Assembly: GCF_001875725.1 (NCBI RefSeq)
Contig: NZ_MLCQ01000029.1
Coordinates: forward strand, 310,001-374,000
Direction: 5' to 3'
Length of the DNA stretch: 64,000 nt
Origin: Corynebacterium sp. NML140438
GTDB lineage: Bacteria > Actinomycetota > Actinomycetes > Mycobacteriales > Mycobacteriaceae
Shown: positions 26,545-35,502 of the stretch, piece by piece
Position numbering within the stretch: the stretch's first letter is position 1
How the letters are laid out: every line of letters starts with the position of its first letter
Notes under the pieces: generated by a model
The model's input: the letters and a program-made list of their open reading frames with translations, nothing else
Databases searched by the model: none
What the model was told of the DNA's origin: nothing
Made by a program: the position numbers and the translations under genes

Positions 26545-26669
26545 TCACTGGCATGGCACCCGAGCACCCAATTGCCGATTTCCTGATATCGATCAGTGCC
26601 TTATCCCTGATCGTCGCAATATTCGCGTCCCCGCTTGCACTCATCAGGTGGCTATTGAACAAGCGTTGA
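26502..26669 (+). CDS. Possible small two-helix membrane protein
   Basis: GTG 26502 (CAGGA upstream) opens a 55-residue frame with two hydrophobic segments, SSFVFAVLLGMITGM and FLISISALSLIVAIFASPLA, ending RWLLNKR. The same frame continues upstream without a start codon to a stop at about 26393 and reads sensibly. The gene may therefore be the 3' part of a truncated membrane-protein gene joined to the exonuclease gene, which it overlaps by 43 bases. The 147 bases after it show nothing. Confidence 0.3.
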   Translation: MGGSSFVFAVLLGMITGMAPEHPIADFLISISALSLIVAIFASPLALIRWLLNKR

Positions 26670-26816
26670 GTCCAAGCACTTCCTCTGGCATTGGAAAGAA
26701 ATCGATCGCGACGACGCCCGGCCAAATTTTCCTGTGCGGCGCGAACCGCCGCCCAGCGTCTTTAGACTTTCACGGCTCCGCTTCACTGTTCGCGAAGTGG
26801 ATCCGGCAGTCGCACG

Positions 26817-28634
26817 CTACATCTCCTCTTCATCGAAGTGAGAAGAGTCCTCCTCACTTTGACCAGCTGAGACATCACGCTGCACCGGCTTCCCGATTGC
26901 CGCCTCAACCAACTGACACAGTGCTTCACGTCGGGCAGTAAAGAACGAGAAAAAGTCGTCAGAACGCAGTGCCTGTGGATCAATGAGATGTGGACGGAGC
27001 AGGCTGTCGAGTTCTGTCTCTGAAATCTGGGCAGTTCGTTCAATCTTGTCGACGTAACTCGAAGGTGCAACGCCACCAATAACGCGATTAGTACGTGCAC
27101 TGAGCATCGTCTTGTTCACAATTGATTCACGGTGCTCATCGTCAAGTTTGTTCTTCTTACACCAGGCTTGAGGAAAAATGTGGTGAATATCGACACTCAT
27201 GTCCTTGTACTGCACGGCACCGAAAGTTTTATCTTCCATCCAGTCCTTGGAAGTGTTGGCCATAAGTAATGCCATGACGCCCTTATACGCTGCGGAGTTA
27301 CGGGTCCGCATCGAGTGCAGGCGTGATTCAACAAAATTAGCATCCGCTACGGTACGTGGCGTAGGACTGTTTTCGTCCATGCACCAATCAGGCACCATTT
27401 CGATATCACGTACAAAGCGCGTTTCGATTGCACTGCCGTATAGCTCACCGAAAACACCAGACCAGTACCACCTAGCAAGGCGCGCTTTTACGGAATGCAA
27501 GTCAGCATCTTGTCCCAGCACGACCTTGATCTCAGCCAAAGGAACCAGCTGCTTCTGGTATGGGATGTCTCGGGCCGTGAACACATGGAGATCCGCTAAG
27601 AATCTTGAGGCCCAAACAAATGCATCACGTAACGGGTCACGCCACTCAAGATAATCCTCAAGGGTAAGCCGAAGGACGTCCTCACGCTTCGCCGTGACCG
27701 CTACTTTCCGCCCTTCCGATAACGCTGCTCTCTGTTTCTTAAGACTTGTGAGCATGGTGACGGCCTGAAGGAAGTCGGTATTCTCAACGTCATCAAGCAC
27801 CGAAAACTCTTTCCAAGCTTCCTTGGTTTCCAGCCAGTCGTCATTAAGCCTGAAATCACGATTTGTTTTCGCATAAAAGTTAGCGTCACCAGCAAATACC
27901 GCAGTCAATAGTTCGAACACATTAAGCGGAAGTCCGCCAATGTTCACTTTCTCAAAGACGGTCGCCACCGCTGCCTTGTCGGTTTCCTTGTCCAGCTCGA
28001 TAGCTGGGATCTGATACTGCGAAGCCTTCTGAACATAGGAATCTAAGAACTCGAGCGCAACCTCGTTATCTGGATATTTCATCAGCCACCGAGTGCCTTC
28101 GGTCTTATACAACAGGTTCAAGGGGAAGTAACCATTCTCGTATTGCTTCTCCGTTGTGCTCAGGTCCAACACAATCTCGCGGTTAAAATTTTTCTTAATT
28201 TTTCCATCCGCTGGGACCGCGATCACTGCTTCTTCAACTCTGTCAGGATCCGCAAGAGCGCTTGCGATATTGATGAAAAACTTTCGATCAAGGAGCTTGC
28301 CTCGCGCATCTTTCGTGTGCACGATGCCATCTCCGGTTAATGCCTGCGTCAAGGAGGTCAAGCGCTGCTGCCCGTCAAGAAGCAGGTATTGAGGTTCTGC
28401 ACCTGCTACCTCAGTTCCCTCTACAGGTCGGGGCTTAAACCGGACCTGGGCATTGCCAGTCTCGAGTAGCATGACGACGCCCATTGGATGCCCACGAAGC
28501 ACAGTCACCAAAATCTGACGAACACGTTCTTCGTCCCACTTATATCGTCGCTGAAAGTCTGGCAGCTGAATAATGCCAGTCGTGGTGCGCTCAAGGTATT
28601 TCTCCAACGTATACATGGGGGTCTGGAAGCCCAT
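26817..28634 (-). CDS. DUF262-type protein with HNH-like C-terminus (GmrSD-related)
   Basis: The 605-residue product has the N-terminal ParB/Srx-like DUF262 domain: IQLPDFQRRYKWDEERV (residues 22-38) and the nucleotide-linked motif LLDGQQRLTSL (87-91 DGQQR). The C-terminal half carries DIHHIFPQAWC (482-492) and a later Asn (TNRVIGG), like the His-Asn-His active site of DUF1524/GmrD. Such proteins act against modified phage DNA in the Type IV GmrSD family or in related defence systems. It stands alone, divergent from the iteron-driven AAA/DUF4143 gene; AAAGGACC precedes the ATG. The substrate is not known. Confidence 0.75.
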   Translation of the reverse strand: MGFQTPMYTLEKYLERTTTGIIQLPDFQRRYKWDEERVRQILVTVLRGHPMGVVMLLETGNAQVRFKPRPVEGTEVAGAEPQYLLLDGQQRLTSLTQALTGDGIVHTKDARGKLLDRKFFINIASALADPDRVEEAVIAVPADGKIKKNFNREIVLDLSTTEKQYENGYFPLNLLYKTEGTRWLMKYPDNEVALEFLDSYVQKASQYQIPAIELDKETDKAAVATVFEKVNIGGLPLNVFELLTAVFAGDANFYAKTNRDFRLNDDWLETKEAWKEFSVLDDVENTDFLQAVTMLTSLKKQRAALSEGRKVAVTAKREDVLRLTLEDYLEWRDPLRDAFVWASRFLADLHVFTARDIPYQKQLVPLAEIKVVLGQDADLHSVKARLARWYWSGVFGELYGSAIETRFVRDIEMVPDWCMDENSPTPRTVADANFVESRLHSMRTRNSAAYKGVMALLMANTSKDWMEDKTFGAVQYKDMSVDIHHIFPQAWCKKNKLDDEHRESIVNKTMLSARTNRVIGGVAPSSYVDKIERTAQISETELDSLLRPHLIDPQALRSDDFFSFFTARREALCQLVEAAIGKPVQRDVSAGQSEEDSSHFDEEEM

Positions 28635-28754
28635 TACGGTCCTTTCAAATCACGAGTCCGTCGATTGCCTTCGATGATAGAGAGCTGGAAGACACAATTC
28701 CGTAGGTTTCGAACAAACGGGTCCCACCACCACACATCTGTAACGTCATCTAAA

Positions 28755-28846
28755 TTGCAAAAACGGGTATAAAACCATTGCAAAGTCGGGTATAAAACTA
28801 TTGCAAACGCGGGTATGAAATCGTTGCAAAAACGGGTATAGTGCCC
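28755..28846 (+). repeat. Four 23-bp iterons in the AAA/DUF4143 promoter
   Basis: Four head-to-tail units occupy 28755-28777, 28778-28800, 28801-28823 and 28824-28846, exactly 23 bp apart. Each begins TTGCAAA and contains CGGGTAT, so each holds a -35-like TTGCAA and a -10-like TATAAA. The array ends three bases before the ATG at 28849, leaving no room for a normal leader. A fifth, degenerate unit (TTGCAAAAACGAGTACG) sits just after the gene at 30138-30154. Confidence 0.8.
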
Positions 28847-28848
28847 AT

Positions 28849-30102
28849 ATGCAGTACTTTTCACGCTTTGCAGATCAGGTATTGGAGGACTCCCTCCAGT
28901 TCATGGGAGGCGTCCTCCTTGAGGGACCACGCGCATGCGGGAAAACCTCTACCGCCCTCCAAAAGGCTGCAAGTTCTGTACGCCTCGACCGATCCCCCGA
29001 GCTGATTACGCTGGCCGAATTGAACCCCGCAACCTTACTCAACGGTCCAACCCCTCGTCTCATTGATGAGTGGCAGCTCGCACCTTCCCTGTGGAACACT
29101 ATCCGCCACGAGATCGACGACCGCCAAGGACGCGGAGAGTTCATCCTTTCGGGCTCAGCGACACCAGCCGATGACACCACACGCCACTCGGGGGCGGGGC
29201 GCTTTGCCAGGCTACGGATGCGTCCAATGTCGCTCGCGGAGAGTGGGGCGTCGACAAGCCAGGTAAGCCTCTCAGAGCTACAACCGGACGTTAGTGTGAG
29301 TGGAGCTTCCAAGCTCACATACAAGGACATGGCCGAGCAGGCCGTTCGTGGCGGATGGCCAGGACTGCTCGGCGCGAGCACTCAGCAGGCGGTCATGTTT
29401 AACCGCTCATACCTGGACAACGTATTCGATGTAGAGGTACCAGAAAACGTTGGCACACGTCACAACCAACTGAACATTCGACGGACCTTGGAGTCCATCG
29501 CTCGGAATATTTCAGGCGAAGCAACGTTGAAAACACTCGCTGCAGACGTGTCTTCGGATGCCACAACAGTCGATCCGAAAACAGTCTCCACGTACCTCCA
29601 GGCACTTACTCGGATATTCATCCTCGACGAGTTGCAACCTTGGAGCGTTGCACTCCGGTCGAAATCACGACTGCGCACCTCGCCGAAGCTCCATCTCGCT
29701 GACCCCAGCCTTGCCTGTGCCGCCTTGGGCATCGGCGTTGACCGCCTCGCGAACGATCCGGAGTTTTTCGGCCAGATCTTCGAGTCCATGGTCATTCGAG
29801 ATCTGCGCGCAACATCCGCTCTCCAGCACGGGCGCGTCTACCACTACCGAGACAACACGGACCTTGAAGTTGACGCCATCATCGAATACCCCGAAGACAG
29901 CAAGTGGGGCGCCTGCGAAGTCAAACTCGGGGCATCGCAGATCCCACAAGCCGAAGCGAACCTCATCAAACTCCGTGACGAACGTGTCGACACCAACAAG
30001 GTCGGGTCGCCTGCATACCTAGCCATCGTCACCGCAACGGAATATGCTTACACGCTTCCTAGCGGAGTGCACGTGATTCCTTTGGGGGTCCTGACCGCTT
30101 AG
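28849..30102 (+). CDS. AAA ATPase with DUF4143 domain (first paralog)
   Basis: The 417-residue product has a P-loop AAA_14 domain, Walker A GPRACGKT (residues 26-33), Walker B PRLIDEWQ and sensor-like FILSGSA, followed by a GRFARLRMRP signature. The middle has a winged-helix-like stretch (about 215-265, TVDPKTVSTYLQAL). The C-terminal DUF4143 domain resembles PD-(D/E)xK nucleases, with LEVDAIIEYPED then ACEVKLG supplying Asp and Glu-x-Lys. The function of the family is not established. The start codon is fused to the iteron array, so the product may bind these repeats and control its own synthesis. Confidence 0.8.
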   Translation: MQYFSRFADQVLEDSLQFMGGVLLEGPRACGKTSTALQKAASSVRLDRSPELITLAELNPATLLNGPTPRLIDEWQLAPSLWNTIRHEIDDRQGRGEFILSGSATPADDTTRHSGAGRFARLRMRPMSLAESGASTSQVSLSELQPDVSVSGASKLTYKDMAEQAVRGGWPGLLGASTQQAVMFNRSYLDNVFDVEVPENVGTRHNQLNIRRTLESIARNISGEATLKTLAADVSSDATTVDPKTVSTYLQALTRIFILDELQPWSVALRSKSRLRTSPKLHLADPSLACAALGIGVDRLANDPEFFGQIFESMVIRDLRATSALQHGRVYHYRDNTDLEVDAIIEYPEDSKWGACEVKLGASQIPQAEANLIKLRDERVDTNKVGSPAYLAIVTATEYAYTLPSGVHVIPLGVLTA

Positions 30103-30333
30103 CAGCAACATAGGCTAGCCAAAGCATTCTCTCGAAATTGCAAAAACGAGTACGTCACCTGTGAGCTGCAGGTTTAGCGCACCAGCAAGAACGCATTCAC
30201 CGCGCAGCCACGCGCCCAAAACAGCGGCACGGCCCCCGAAGTTCCAAGCTACAGTACATGGATTGACGTAATCCTCGAAAAGCTGGGGCTGGTGGCCCTC
30301 GCTGCTCTCACGCCCCATCGTGCCTTCAAAGTA

Positions 30334-30537
30334 GTTCCCGGCGCCGGGAACTACTTTGCGCCTCCGGTCCATTTCGGTCGACTAACGGTTTCGTTTCCCC
30401 AGGTCGTGACGGCCGTCTACAAAGAAAGTTCCCACGATCACCGCACCCGCGCACCACATTCCAGTTTTTCGGCGAGCGGATTTGCAAACTCCCAGTTCAC
30501 GGGCACGGCGCGAAGGAATTTGGTGCGCACCCGGCCC
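30334..30537 (+). repeat. Dispersed intergenic repeat, copy 2 (module A)
   Basis: This lies in the gene-free stretch 30103-30572. It is collinear over about 205 bases with 23638-23845. It begins with a near-perfect palindrome GTTCCCGGCGCCGGGAAC and shares GTTTCCCCAGGTCG, GACGGCCGTCTAC and GGAATTTGGTG. Module B with its 17-bp inverted repeat is absent. No open frame is preserved between copies, so it is not a gene fragment. Confidence 0.6.
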
Positions 30538-30572
30538 GCGCGTAGCACCCCAAACCGCTCAAAGCGTGGGGT

Positions 30573-30989
30573 TCAAAGCGTGCGGTGCAACTCACGCAGG
30601 AGGGCGCGTACGCGGGCGTCGATATCGTCGCGTACGAGGCGCATCCGTTCCATGCCTTCGATGCCGCGGGTGGACGGTTCGTCGGTGTGCCAGCGTTCCA
30701 GGGTGCCGGCGGCGTCGGCTGGCATGTTGAGCTGGGCGGCGTCGCCAATTATTACTACTCGGTCAACTGTGCGCAGCAGTTCTGGGTCGATGGGTTTCGG
30801 TGTGCCGCGCGACATGTCCGCACCGAGTTCTGCAATTGCGGCGACGGATTCCTGATTCAGCTTCGTGCCCGGTTTCGTGCCGGCGGAGAAGACGCTGACC
30901 TGATCGCCCGCGTAGTGTCGCGCAAGCGCCGCCGCCATTTGTGATTTACCGCCGTTGCCGACGCAGACGAACAAGACACTGGGGTTCAT
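30573..30989 (-). CDS. arsC: Arsenate reductase / arsenate-mycothiol transferase
   Basis: The product has 138 residues from ATG 30989, overlapping the acr3 stop as ATGA. This low-molecular-weight phosphatase-fold protein has the phosphate loop CVGNGGKSQ in which Lys replaces the usual Arg, the form seen in corynebacterial mycothiol-dependent ArsC proteins. It joins arsenate to mycothiol as the first step of reduction. It is the second gene of the acr3-arsC operon divergent from arsR. The upstream in-frame extension runs through acr3 and was rejected. Confidence 0.85.
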   Translation of the reverse strand: MNPSVLFVCVGNGGKSQMAAALARHYAGDQVSVFSAGTKPGTKLNQESVAAIAELGADMSRGTPKPIDPELLRTVDRVVIIGDAAQLNMPADAAGTLERWHTDEPSTRGIEGMERMRLVRDDIDARVRALLRELHRTL

Positions 30990-32071
30990 GAACGGCTCCT
31001 TGCAGCTGGCAGGGTTGGATCTCCTGGGAAGAGTCGCGGCCCGATGCCGCGCATGAGGTAGACGAGGCCGACGAGGACGGGGATTTCGATGAGCGGGCCG
31101 ATCGTACCTGCCAGCGCTTGAGCCGAGGTGGCGCCGAACGTGCCGATCGCCACCGCGATGGCCAACTCGAAGTTGTTGCCTGCGGCCGTAAAGGACACGG
31201 AGGCGGATTGGGCGTAGCCCATGCCCGACGCCTTCGACACCACCAGGGCGATCAGGAACATGCCCACGAAGTACCCCAGTAGTGGCAGGGCGACTCGGGC
31301 AACGGTCCACGGTTGGGATGTAATCTGCTCGCCTTGCAGGGAGAACAGCAGCACTATCGTGTACAGCAACCCCACGAGTGCCAGCGGGGAAACCGCTGGC
31401 AGGAAGGTCTCTTCGTACCACGCACGGTCCTTCACTCGCTCACCGATGATGCGGGAGAGCACTCCGGCAAGTAGCGGGATACCGAGAAACACCAGTACTG
31501 CGGTGACGATGGAGAAGAAGGAGAACTCCACAGAGGTGGTCTCCAGGCCCAGCCAGCTCGGCAGGGTCTGCAGGTAGAACCATCCGAGCACGCCGAACAT
31601 GAGCACCTGGAATACAGAGTTGATGGCGACCAGGACGGCCGTGGCTTCCCGGTCGGCGCAGGACAGGTCGGACCACACCAGCACCATGGCGATGCAGCGC
31701 GCCAGTCCGACGATAATGAGGCCGGTGCGTAGCTCTGGCTGGTCCGGGAGGAACAGCCAGGCCAGGGCGAACATGAACGCGGGGCCGACGATCCAGTTCA
31801 AGATGATGGAGACGGTCATGAGCCGTTTGTCGGTGGCAATCTCGCGGGTCTTGTCGTAGCGGACTTTGGCCAGCGGCGGGTACATCATCACCAAAAGGCC
31901 CAGCGCGATCGGCAGCGAAATCCCGCCGACTTCGAAGCGCTCAAGCGTGCTGCTGAGCCCTGGAACGGCGCGGCCCAGCAGCAGCCCGAATGCCATCGCC
32001 AAGATAATCCACACTGGTAGGAATCTGTCGAGGAACGACATTCGAGCGGGGGTCGGCTCTGGGTTGGTCAT
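30986..32071 (-). CDS. acr3: ACR3-family arsenite efflux transporter
   Basis: This 361-residue protein has ten membrane segments and the conserved ACR3 features FDRFLP-like N-terminus ([19 protein letters not shown]), [20 protein letters not shown] with the essential cysteine, and [18 protein letters not shown]. It exports arsenite. It is the first gene of the leftward operon; the shared spacer with arsR holds an inverted-repeat operator. Confidence 0.93.
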   Translation of the reverse strand: MTNPEPTPARMSFLDRFLPVWIILAMAFGLLLGRAVPGLSSTLERFEVGGISLPIALGLLVMMYPPLAKVRYDKTREIATDKRLMTVSIILNWIVGPAFMFALAWLFLPDQPELRTGLIIVGLARCIAMVLVWSDLSCADREATAVLVAINSVFQVLMFGVLGWFYLQTLPSWLGLETTSVEFSFFSIVTAVLVFLGIPLLAGVLSRIIGERVKDRAWYEETFLPAVSPLALVGLLYTIVLLFSLQGEQITSQPWTVARVALPLLGYFVGMFLIALVVSKASGMGYAQSASVSFTAAGNNFELAIAVAIGTFGATSAQALAGTIGPLIEIPVLVGLVYLMRGIGPRLFPGDPTLPAARSRS

Positions 32072-32081
32072 CTAATCACCT

Positions 32082-32107
32082 CACATATCGATAACTATCA
32101 ATATGTG
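32082..32107. promoter_or_regulatory. ArsR operator between acr3 and arsR
   Basis: CACATATCGATA and TATCAATATGTG form a 12-bp inverted repeat with one mismatch and a 2-base spacer. A further half-site (TCAATATGAG) lies about 35 bases downstream, before arsR. The central ATCGATA/TATCAAT steps match ArsR-type operators. It would repress both directions without arsenite. Confidence 0.75.
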
Positions 32108-32155
32108 AAAATAGAGGGCCGCATAGACCGCTGTCAATATGAGAAGGTAGAAGTC

Positions 32156-32488
32156 ATGCACGAACAATCCCCCGCTCCAGACTGCTGCTCACTCGGCTCC
32201 GGCCCGCTACCCCCAGAAGACGCCGAGCGCTACGCGGCCCTGTTCAAAGTGCTGGCAGATCCCGCCCGGCTGCGCCTCCTCTCCCGCCTCGCCGCAGAAG
32301 GGTGCGAGCCGATGAGCGTGACAGCGCTCACCGAGTACTCCGGGCTCAGCCAACCGACGGTCTCCCACCACCTGAAGAAGCTTGCCGACGCCGGACTACT
32401 CAAAAAGTCCCGGACAGGCCGAACCGTCACGCACGAAATCTGCCCGGTGCCCTTCGCAGAACTGCGCACCGTCCTTCAGATGGACTAG
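32156..32488 (+). CDS. arsR: Arsenical resistance repressor ArsR
   Basis: The product has 110 residues from ATG 32156 (GAAGG upstream). The winged helix has LFKVLADPARLRLLSRL and recognition helix SGLSQPTVSHHLKKL. Cys10 and Cys11 plus Cys50 have the spacing of the C. glutamicum ArsR As(III) site (C15, C16, C55), not the E. coli CxC site in the recognition helix. Arsenite binding releases the operator. It is divergent from acr3-arsC. An upstream in-frame ATG at 32105 overlaps the operator and is not preferred. Confidence 0.92.
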   Translation: MHEQSPAPDCCSLGSGPLPPEDAERYAALFKVLADPARLRLLSRLAAEGCEPMSVTALTEYSGLSQPTVSHHLKKLADAGLLKKSRTGRTVTHEICPVPFAELRTVLQMD

Positions 32489-32529
32489 GCGCCAGTTTCA
32501 CAGGCGCGTAGCCACTACACTCATTCGAC

Positions 32530-33432
32530 ATGCTTGACGTTCTGACTGGTTTCGCCATCATCTTCACCGTGATCGCGGCGGGCTGGTGGCTTGCCCAGAA
32601 GAAGGTGATCGGCCCGGGCGAGCAGCGGTTGCAGCTCAACCGCATCGCGTTTCATGTGGCAACGCCGTCGTTGATTTTTTCGTCGGTGGCGGTCTCTGAC
32701 ACGGATGCGTTCTTCTCCCCGGTGATCCTGGTGATCGCGATCGCCACGGTGGTCACGATGCTGATCTATTGGGCGATCAGTGCGGTGTGGTTCAAGCAGG
32801 ATGCTGCGGAGACGATGGCGGGGGCGGCGTCGTCGAGTTATTACAACTCGGTCAATATCGGGTTGCCCATCGCGACGTACGTGTTGGGGGATCCGACGTA
32901 CGTGATTCCGGCGCTGGTGTTGCAGATGGCGGTGCTCTCCCCCATCGTCATTGCTGGCCTGGACCGCGGGGCGTCGGGGGTGCTGAAGTCGGTGATTGCG
33001 GGGTTGAAGGCGCCGGTGGTGGTTGCAGCGTTTGCGGGGTTTGCGGTGTCGTCGTCGTCGTGGACGGTGCCGGAGCCGGTGCTCGCCCCGCTGCAGATTC
33101 TGGGTGGCGCGTCCATCCCGATGATCCTCATGAGCTTCGGCGCCTCGCTCACCGGGGAGAAGGTGCTGCAGAGCCAGCGCTTAGCGACGACCACCGCTAC
33201 CATCCTCAAGCTGATCGGCATGCCGGCCGTGGCGTGGGCCGTGGCGTCGCTGATGGGGCTGACCGGCTCCGATATGTACGCGACCCTTATCCTGTGCGCA
33301 TTGCCGACGGCGCAGAATGTGTACAACTACGCGGCGACGTACCGCTCGGGCGAGGTGATCTGTCGGGACACCGTTTTCCTCACCACGTTCCTATCGCTGC
33401 CTGCGATGTTGCTGATCGCGGGGGTGTTCTAG
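32530..33432 (+). CDS. AEC-family transporter
   Basis: This 300-residue protein of the auxin efflux carrier (AEC) family has ten hydrophobic segments in two halves. Its characteristic stretches are LNRIAFHVATPSLIFSSV, YYNSVNIGLPIATYVLG and PTAQNVYNYAATYRSG. Members export organic acids or amino acids; the substrate here is unknown. It lies 41 bases downstream of arsR on the same strand but has its own start signals; nothing ties it to arsenic. Confidence 0.85.
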   Translation: MLDVLTGFAIIFTVIAAGWWLAQKKVIGPGEQRLQLNRIAFHVATPSLIFSSVAVSDTDAFFSPVILVIAIATVVTMLIYWAISAVWFKQDAAETMAGAASSSYYNSVNIGLPIATYVLGDPTYVIPALVLQMAVLSPIVIAGLDRGASGVLKSVIAGLKAPVVVAAFAGFAVSSSSWTVPEPVLAPLQILGGASIPMILMSFGASLTGEKVLQSQRLATTTATILKLIGMPAVAWAVASLMGLTGSDMYATLILCALPTAQNVYNYAATYRSGEVICRDTVFLTTFLSLPAMLLIAGVF

Positions 33433-33469
33433 CCTTGACAAACCGGGTGTGGTGGATCACACTCGTACA

Positions 33470-34459
33470 ATGGCTAGGACACGGACTACATTTTTTGCCG
33501 CAGCGCTGACGGCTGCGGCGTTACTTGTTGGGTGCTCCTCAACAGGCGGCGCACCCCGCTCGGAGAACGTCGAGGGGACCGCTGGGGGCGTCGATACGCC
33601 GAGGTACGTGGTGGCGATGGTCACGCACGGTGCGCCGGGCGATACCTACTGGGACCTCGTGCGCAAGGGCGCGGAGGACGCGGCGAAGAAGGACAACATC
33701 GAGCTGCGCTACTCCTCCGACCCGCAGGCGCCGAACCAGGCGAACCTGGTGCGCTCGGCGGTGGACGCTGGCGTCGACGGCATCGCCGTGACCATGCCGA
33801 ACGCCGAGGCAATCGGCCCGGCTGCGCGCAACGCCGTGGACCACGGCATCCCCGTCGTCGGCCTGAACGCTGGCATGGGCAAATACCAGGACTACGGCAT
33901 GACCGGTTTCTTCGGGCAGGACGAGTCGGTGGCGGGCAACGCCGCCGGCGAGCGTCTCAAGGAGCAGGGCAAGTCGAACGTCCTGTGCGTCATTCACGAG
34001 CAGGGCAACTCCTCCCAGGAAGCGCGTTGCGAGGGCCTGCGCAAAGGCCTCGACGGCAACGTCGAACTGCTCTACGTCAACGGTCAGGATCTGACCTCCG
34101 TGCAGTCCACCATCACCTCGAAGCTGTCGCAGGACACAAGCTTCGACACTGTCTTCGCCCTCCAGGCACCGGTGGCGATGCGCGCGACCGAATCCGTGAA
34201 GCAGTCCGGGTCCAAGGCGCAGGTCGCCACGTTTGATACCAACGCCGAGCTTGTCGACGCCATCGCCGACGGCCGCGTCGCCTTCGCCGTCGACCAGCAG
34301 CCGTACCTGCAGGGCTACCTGGCCGTCGACTCGCTGTGGATCGCGAAGCGCAACGGCGGCACCCTCGGCGGGGGCCGCCCGGTCTACACCGGCCCGAGCT
34401 TCGTGGATAAGGACAACGTGGACAAGGTTGCCGAGGCAGCGAAGGCGGGCATGCGATGA
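33470..34459 (+). CDS. Sugar ABC transporter substrate-binding lipoprotein (CUT2)
   Basis: The product has 329 residues from ATG 33470. The lipoprotein signal peptide has lipobox LLVGC. The periplasmic-binding fold of the ribose/galactose type has VAMVTHGAPGDTYWDLVRKG, VDGIAVTMPNAEAIGPA, NVLCVIHEQGNSSQEARCEG and IADGRVAFAVDQQPYLQGY. It captures an unidentified monosaccharide or polyol outside the membrane. The stop overlaps the permease start by four bases; the three genes form one operon. Confidence 0.88.
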   Translation: MARTRTTFFAAALTAAALLVGCSSTGGAPRSENVEGTAGGVDTPRYVVAMVTHGAPGDTYWDLVRKGAEDAAKKDNIELRYSSDPQAPNQANLVRSAVDAGVDGIAVTMPNAEAIGPAARNAVDHGIPVVGLNAGMGKYQDYGMTGFFGQDESVAGNAAGERLKEQGKSNVLCVIHEQGNSSQEARCEGLRKGLDGNVELLYVNGQDLTSVQSTITSKLSQDTSFDTVFALQAPVAMRATESVKQSGSKAQVATFDTNAELVDAIADGRVAFAVDQQPYLQGYLAVDSLWIAKRNGGTLGGGRPVYTGPSFVDKDNVDKVAEAAKAGMR

Positions 34460-35502
34460 GCACGGCGGTGAACGAAGGGGCGTCGACAAGCGATGACCGG
34501 CTACGAACGCACACTGGATTTTCCAAGCTCATCCGGCGCCCCGAGTTCGCTTCGATGCTGGGCTTCATCGCGATCTTTGCGTTCTTCCTGACCGTCGCTC
34601 CCGCGTTCCGCTCCTTTGAGGCGTTCGCGACCACCCTGTACGCGTCCTCGACGCTGGGCATCGTGGCGCTCGCGGTGGGGCTGCTGATGATCGGCGGCGA
34701 GTTCGACCTTTCCTCCGGCGTCGCCGTGACCACGGCCGCGCTGGCCGCGACGATGCTGAACTACAACCTGCACCTCAACTCGTGGGTTGGCGCGTTCATG
34801 GCGCTCGGGATCTCGCTGGCGATCGGCGCGCTGAACGGCTACCTGGTCACCCGCACCGGCATCGATAGCTTCCTGATTACGCTGGCGGCGTTTTTGATGC
34901 TGCAGGGCCTCAACCTGGCGGTGACCAAGCTGGTGACCGGCCAGGTGGCAACACCGATCATCTCCGACATGGAGGGTTTCCCGTCGGCGCATGTGGTGTT
35001 CGCTGGTACCTTCGACATTGGCGGCGTCACCTTGAATGTGACGGTGCTGTGGTGGTTGCTGCTCGTCGCGATTGCCTCGTTTGTGCTGTTCCGCACGAAG
35101 TTCGGCAACTGGATCACGGCGGTCGGCGGGGACCAAAACGCCGCGCGTGCCGTGGGCGTGCCGGTGCGTCGGGTGAAGATTCTGCTGTTCATGGGCGTGG
35201 GCTTCGCGGCCTGGTTCGTGGGCATGCACACCCTGTTCGCCTTCGACTCCATCCAGGCGGGCCAGGGTGTGGGCAACGAGTTCCTCTACATCATCGCCGC
35301 CGTCATCGGCGGCTGCGCTATGACGGGCGGGCGCGGCACCGCGGTGGGGACCGCGATCGGCGCGCTGATTTTCGGCCTGACGAACCAGGGCATCGTCTAC
35401 GCCGGCTGGAACCCTGACTGGTTCAAGTTCTTCCTCGGCGCAACACTGCTGGTCGCCGTGTTTACGAATATGTCCTTCGCTAAGTACACCAAGGGGCGCT
35501 AA
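34456..35502 (+). CDS. Sugar ABC transporter permease (CUT2)
   Basis: This 348-residue RbsC-type permease has eight to ten membrane segments, the family pattern LLMIGGEFDLSSGVAVTTAA, and the C-terminal IGGCAMTGGRGTAVGTAIGA that contacts the ATPase. A cytoplasmic N-terminal 35 residues precede the first helix. It is coupled by ATGA overlap to the binding protein and directly abuts the ATPase gene. Confidence 0.9.
   Translation: MSTAVNEGASTSDDRLRTHTGFSKLIRRPEFASMLGFIAIFAFFLTVAPAFRSFEAFATTLYASSTLGIVALAVGLLMIGGEFDLSSGVAVTTAALAATMLNYNLHLNSWVGAFMALGISLAIGALNGYLVTRTGIDSFLITLAAFLMLQGLNLAVTKLVTGQVATPIISDMEGFPSAHVVFAGTFDIGGVTLNVTVLWWLLLVAIASFVLFRTKFGNWITAVGGDQNAARAVGVPVRRVKILLFMGVGFAAWFVGMHTLFAFDSIQAGQGVGNEFLYIIAAVIGGCAMTGGRGTAVGTAIGALIFGLTNQGIVYAGWNPDWFKFFLGATLLVAVFTNMSFAKYTKGR

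Noticed and set aside
28755..28846. CRISPR-like array
   Set aside because: Units are contiguous with no spacers, only four copies, and no cas genes are present.
28634..28864. Leftward frame over the iterons (repeated FCN-FIP-like peptide)
   Set aside because: It is a translation of the 23-bp repeat units and overlaps the ATG of the ATPase; no ribosome-binding site.
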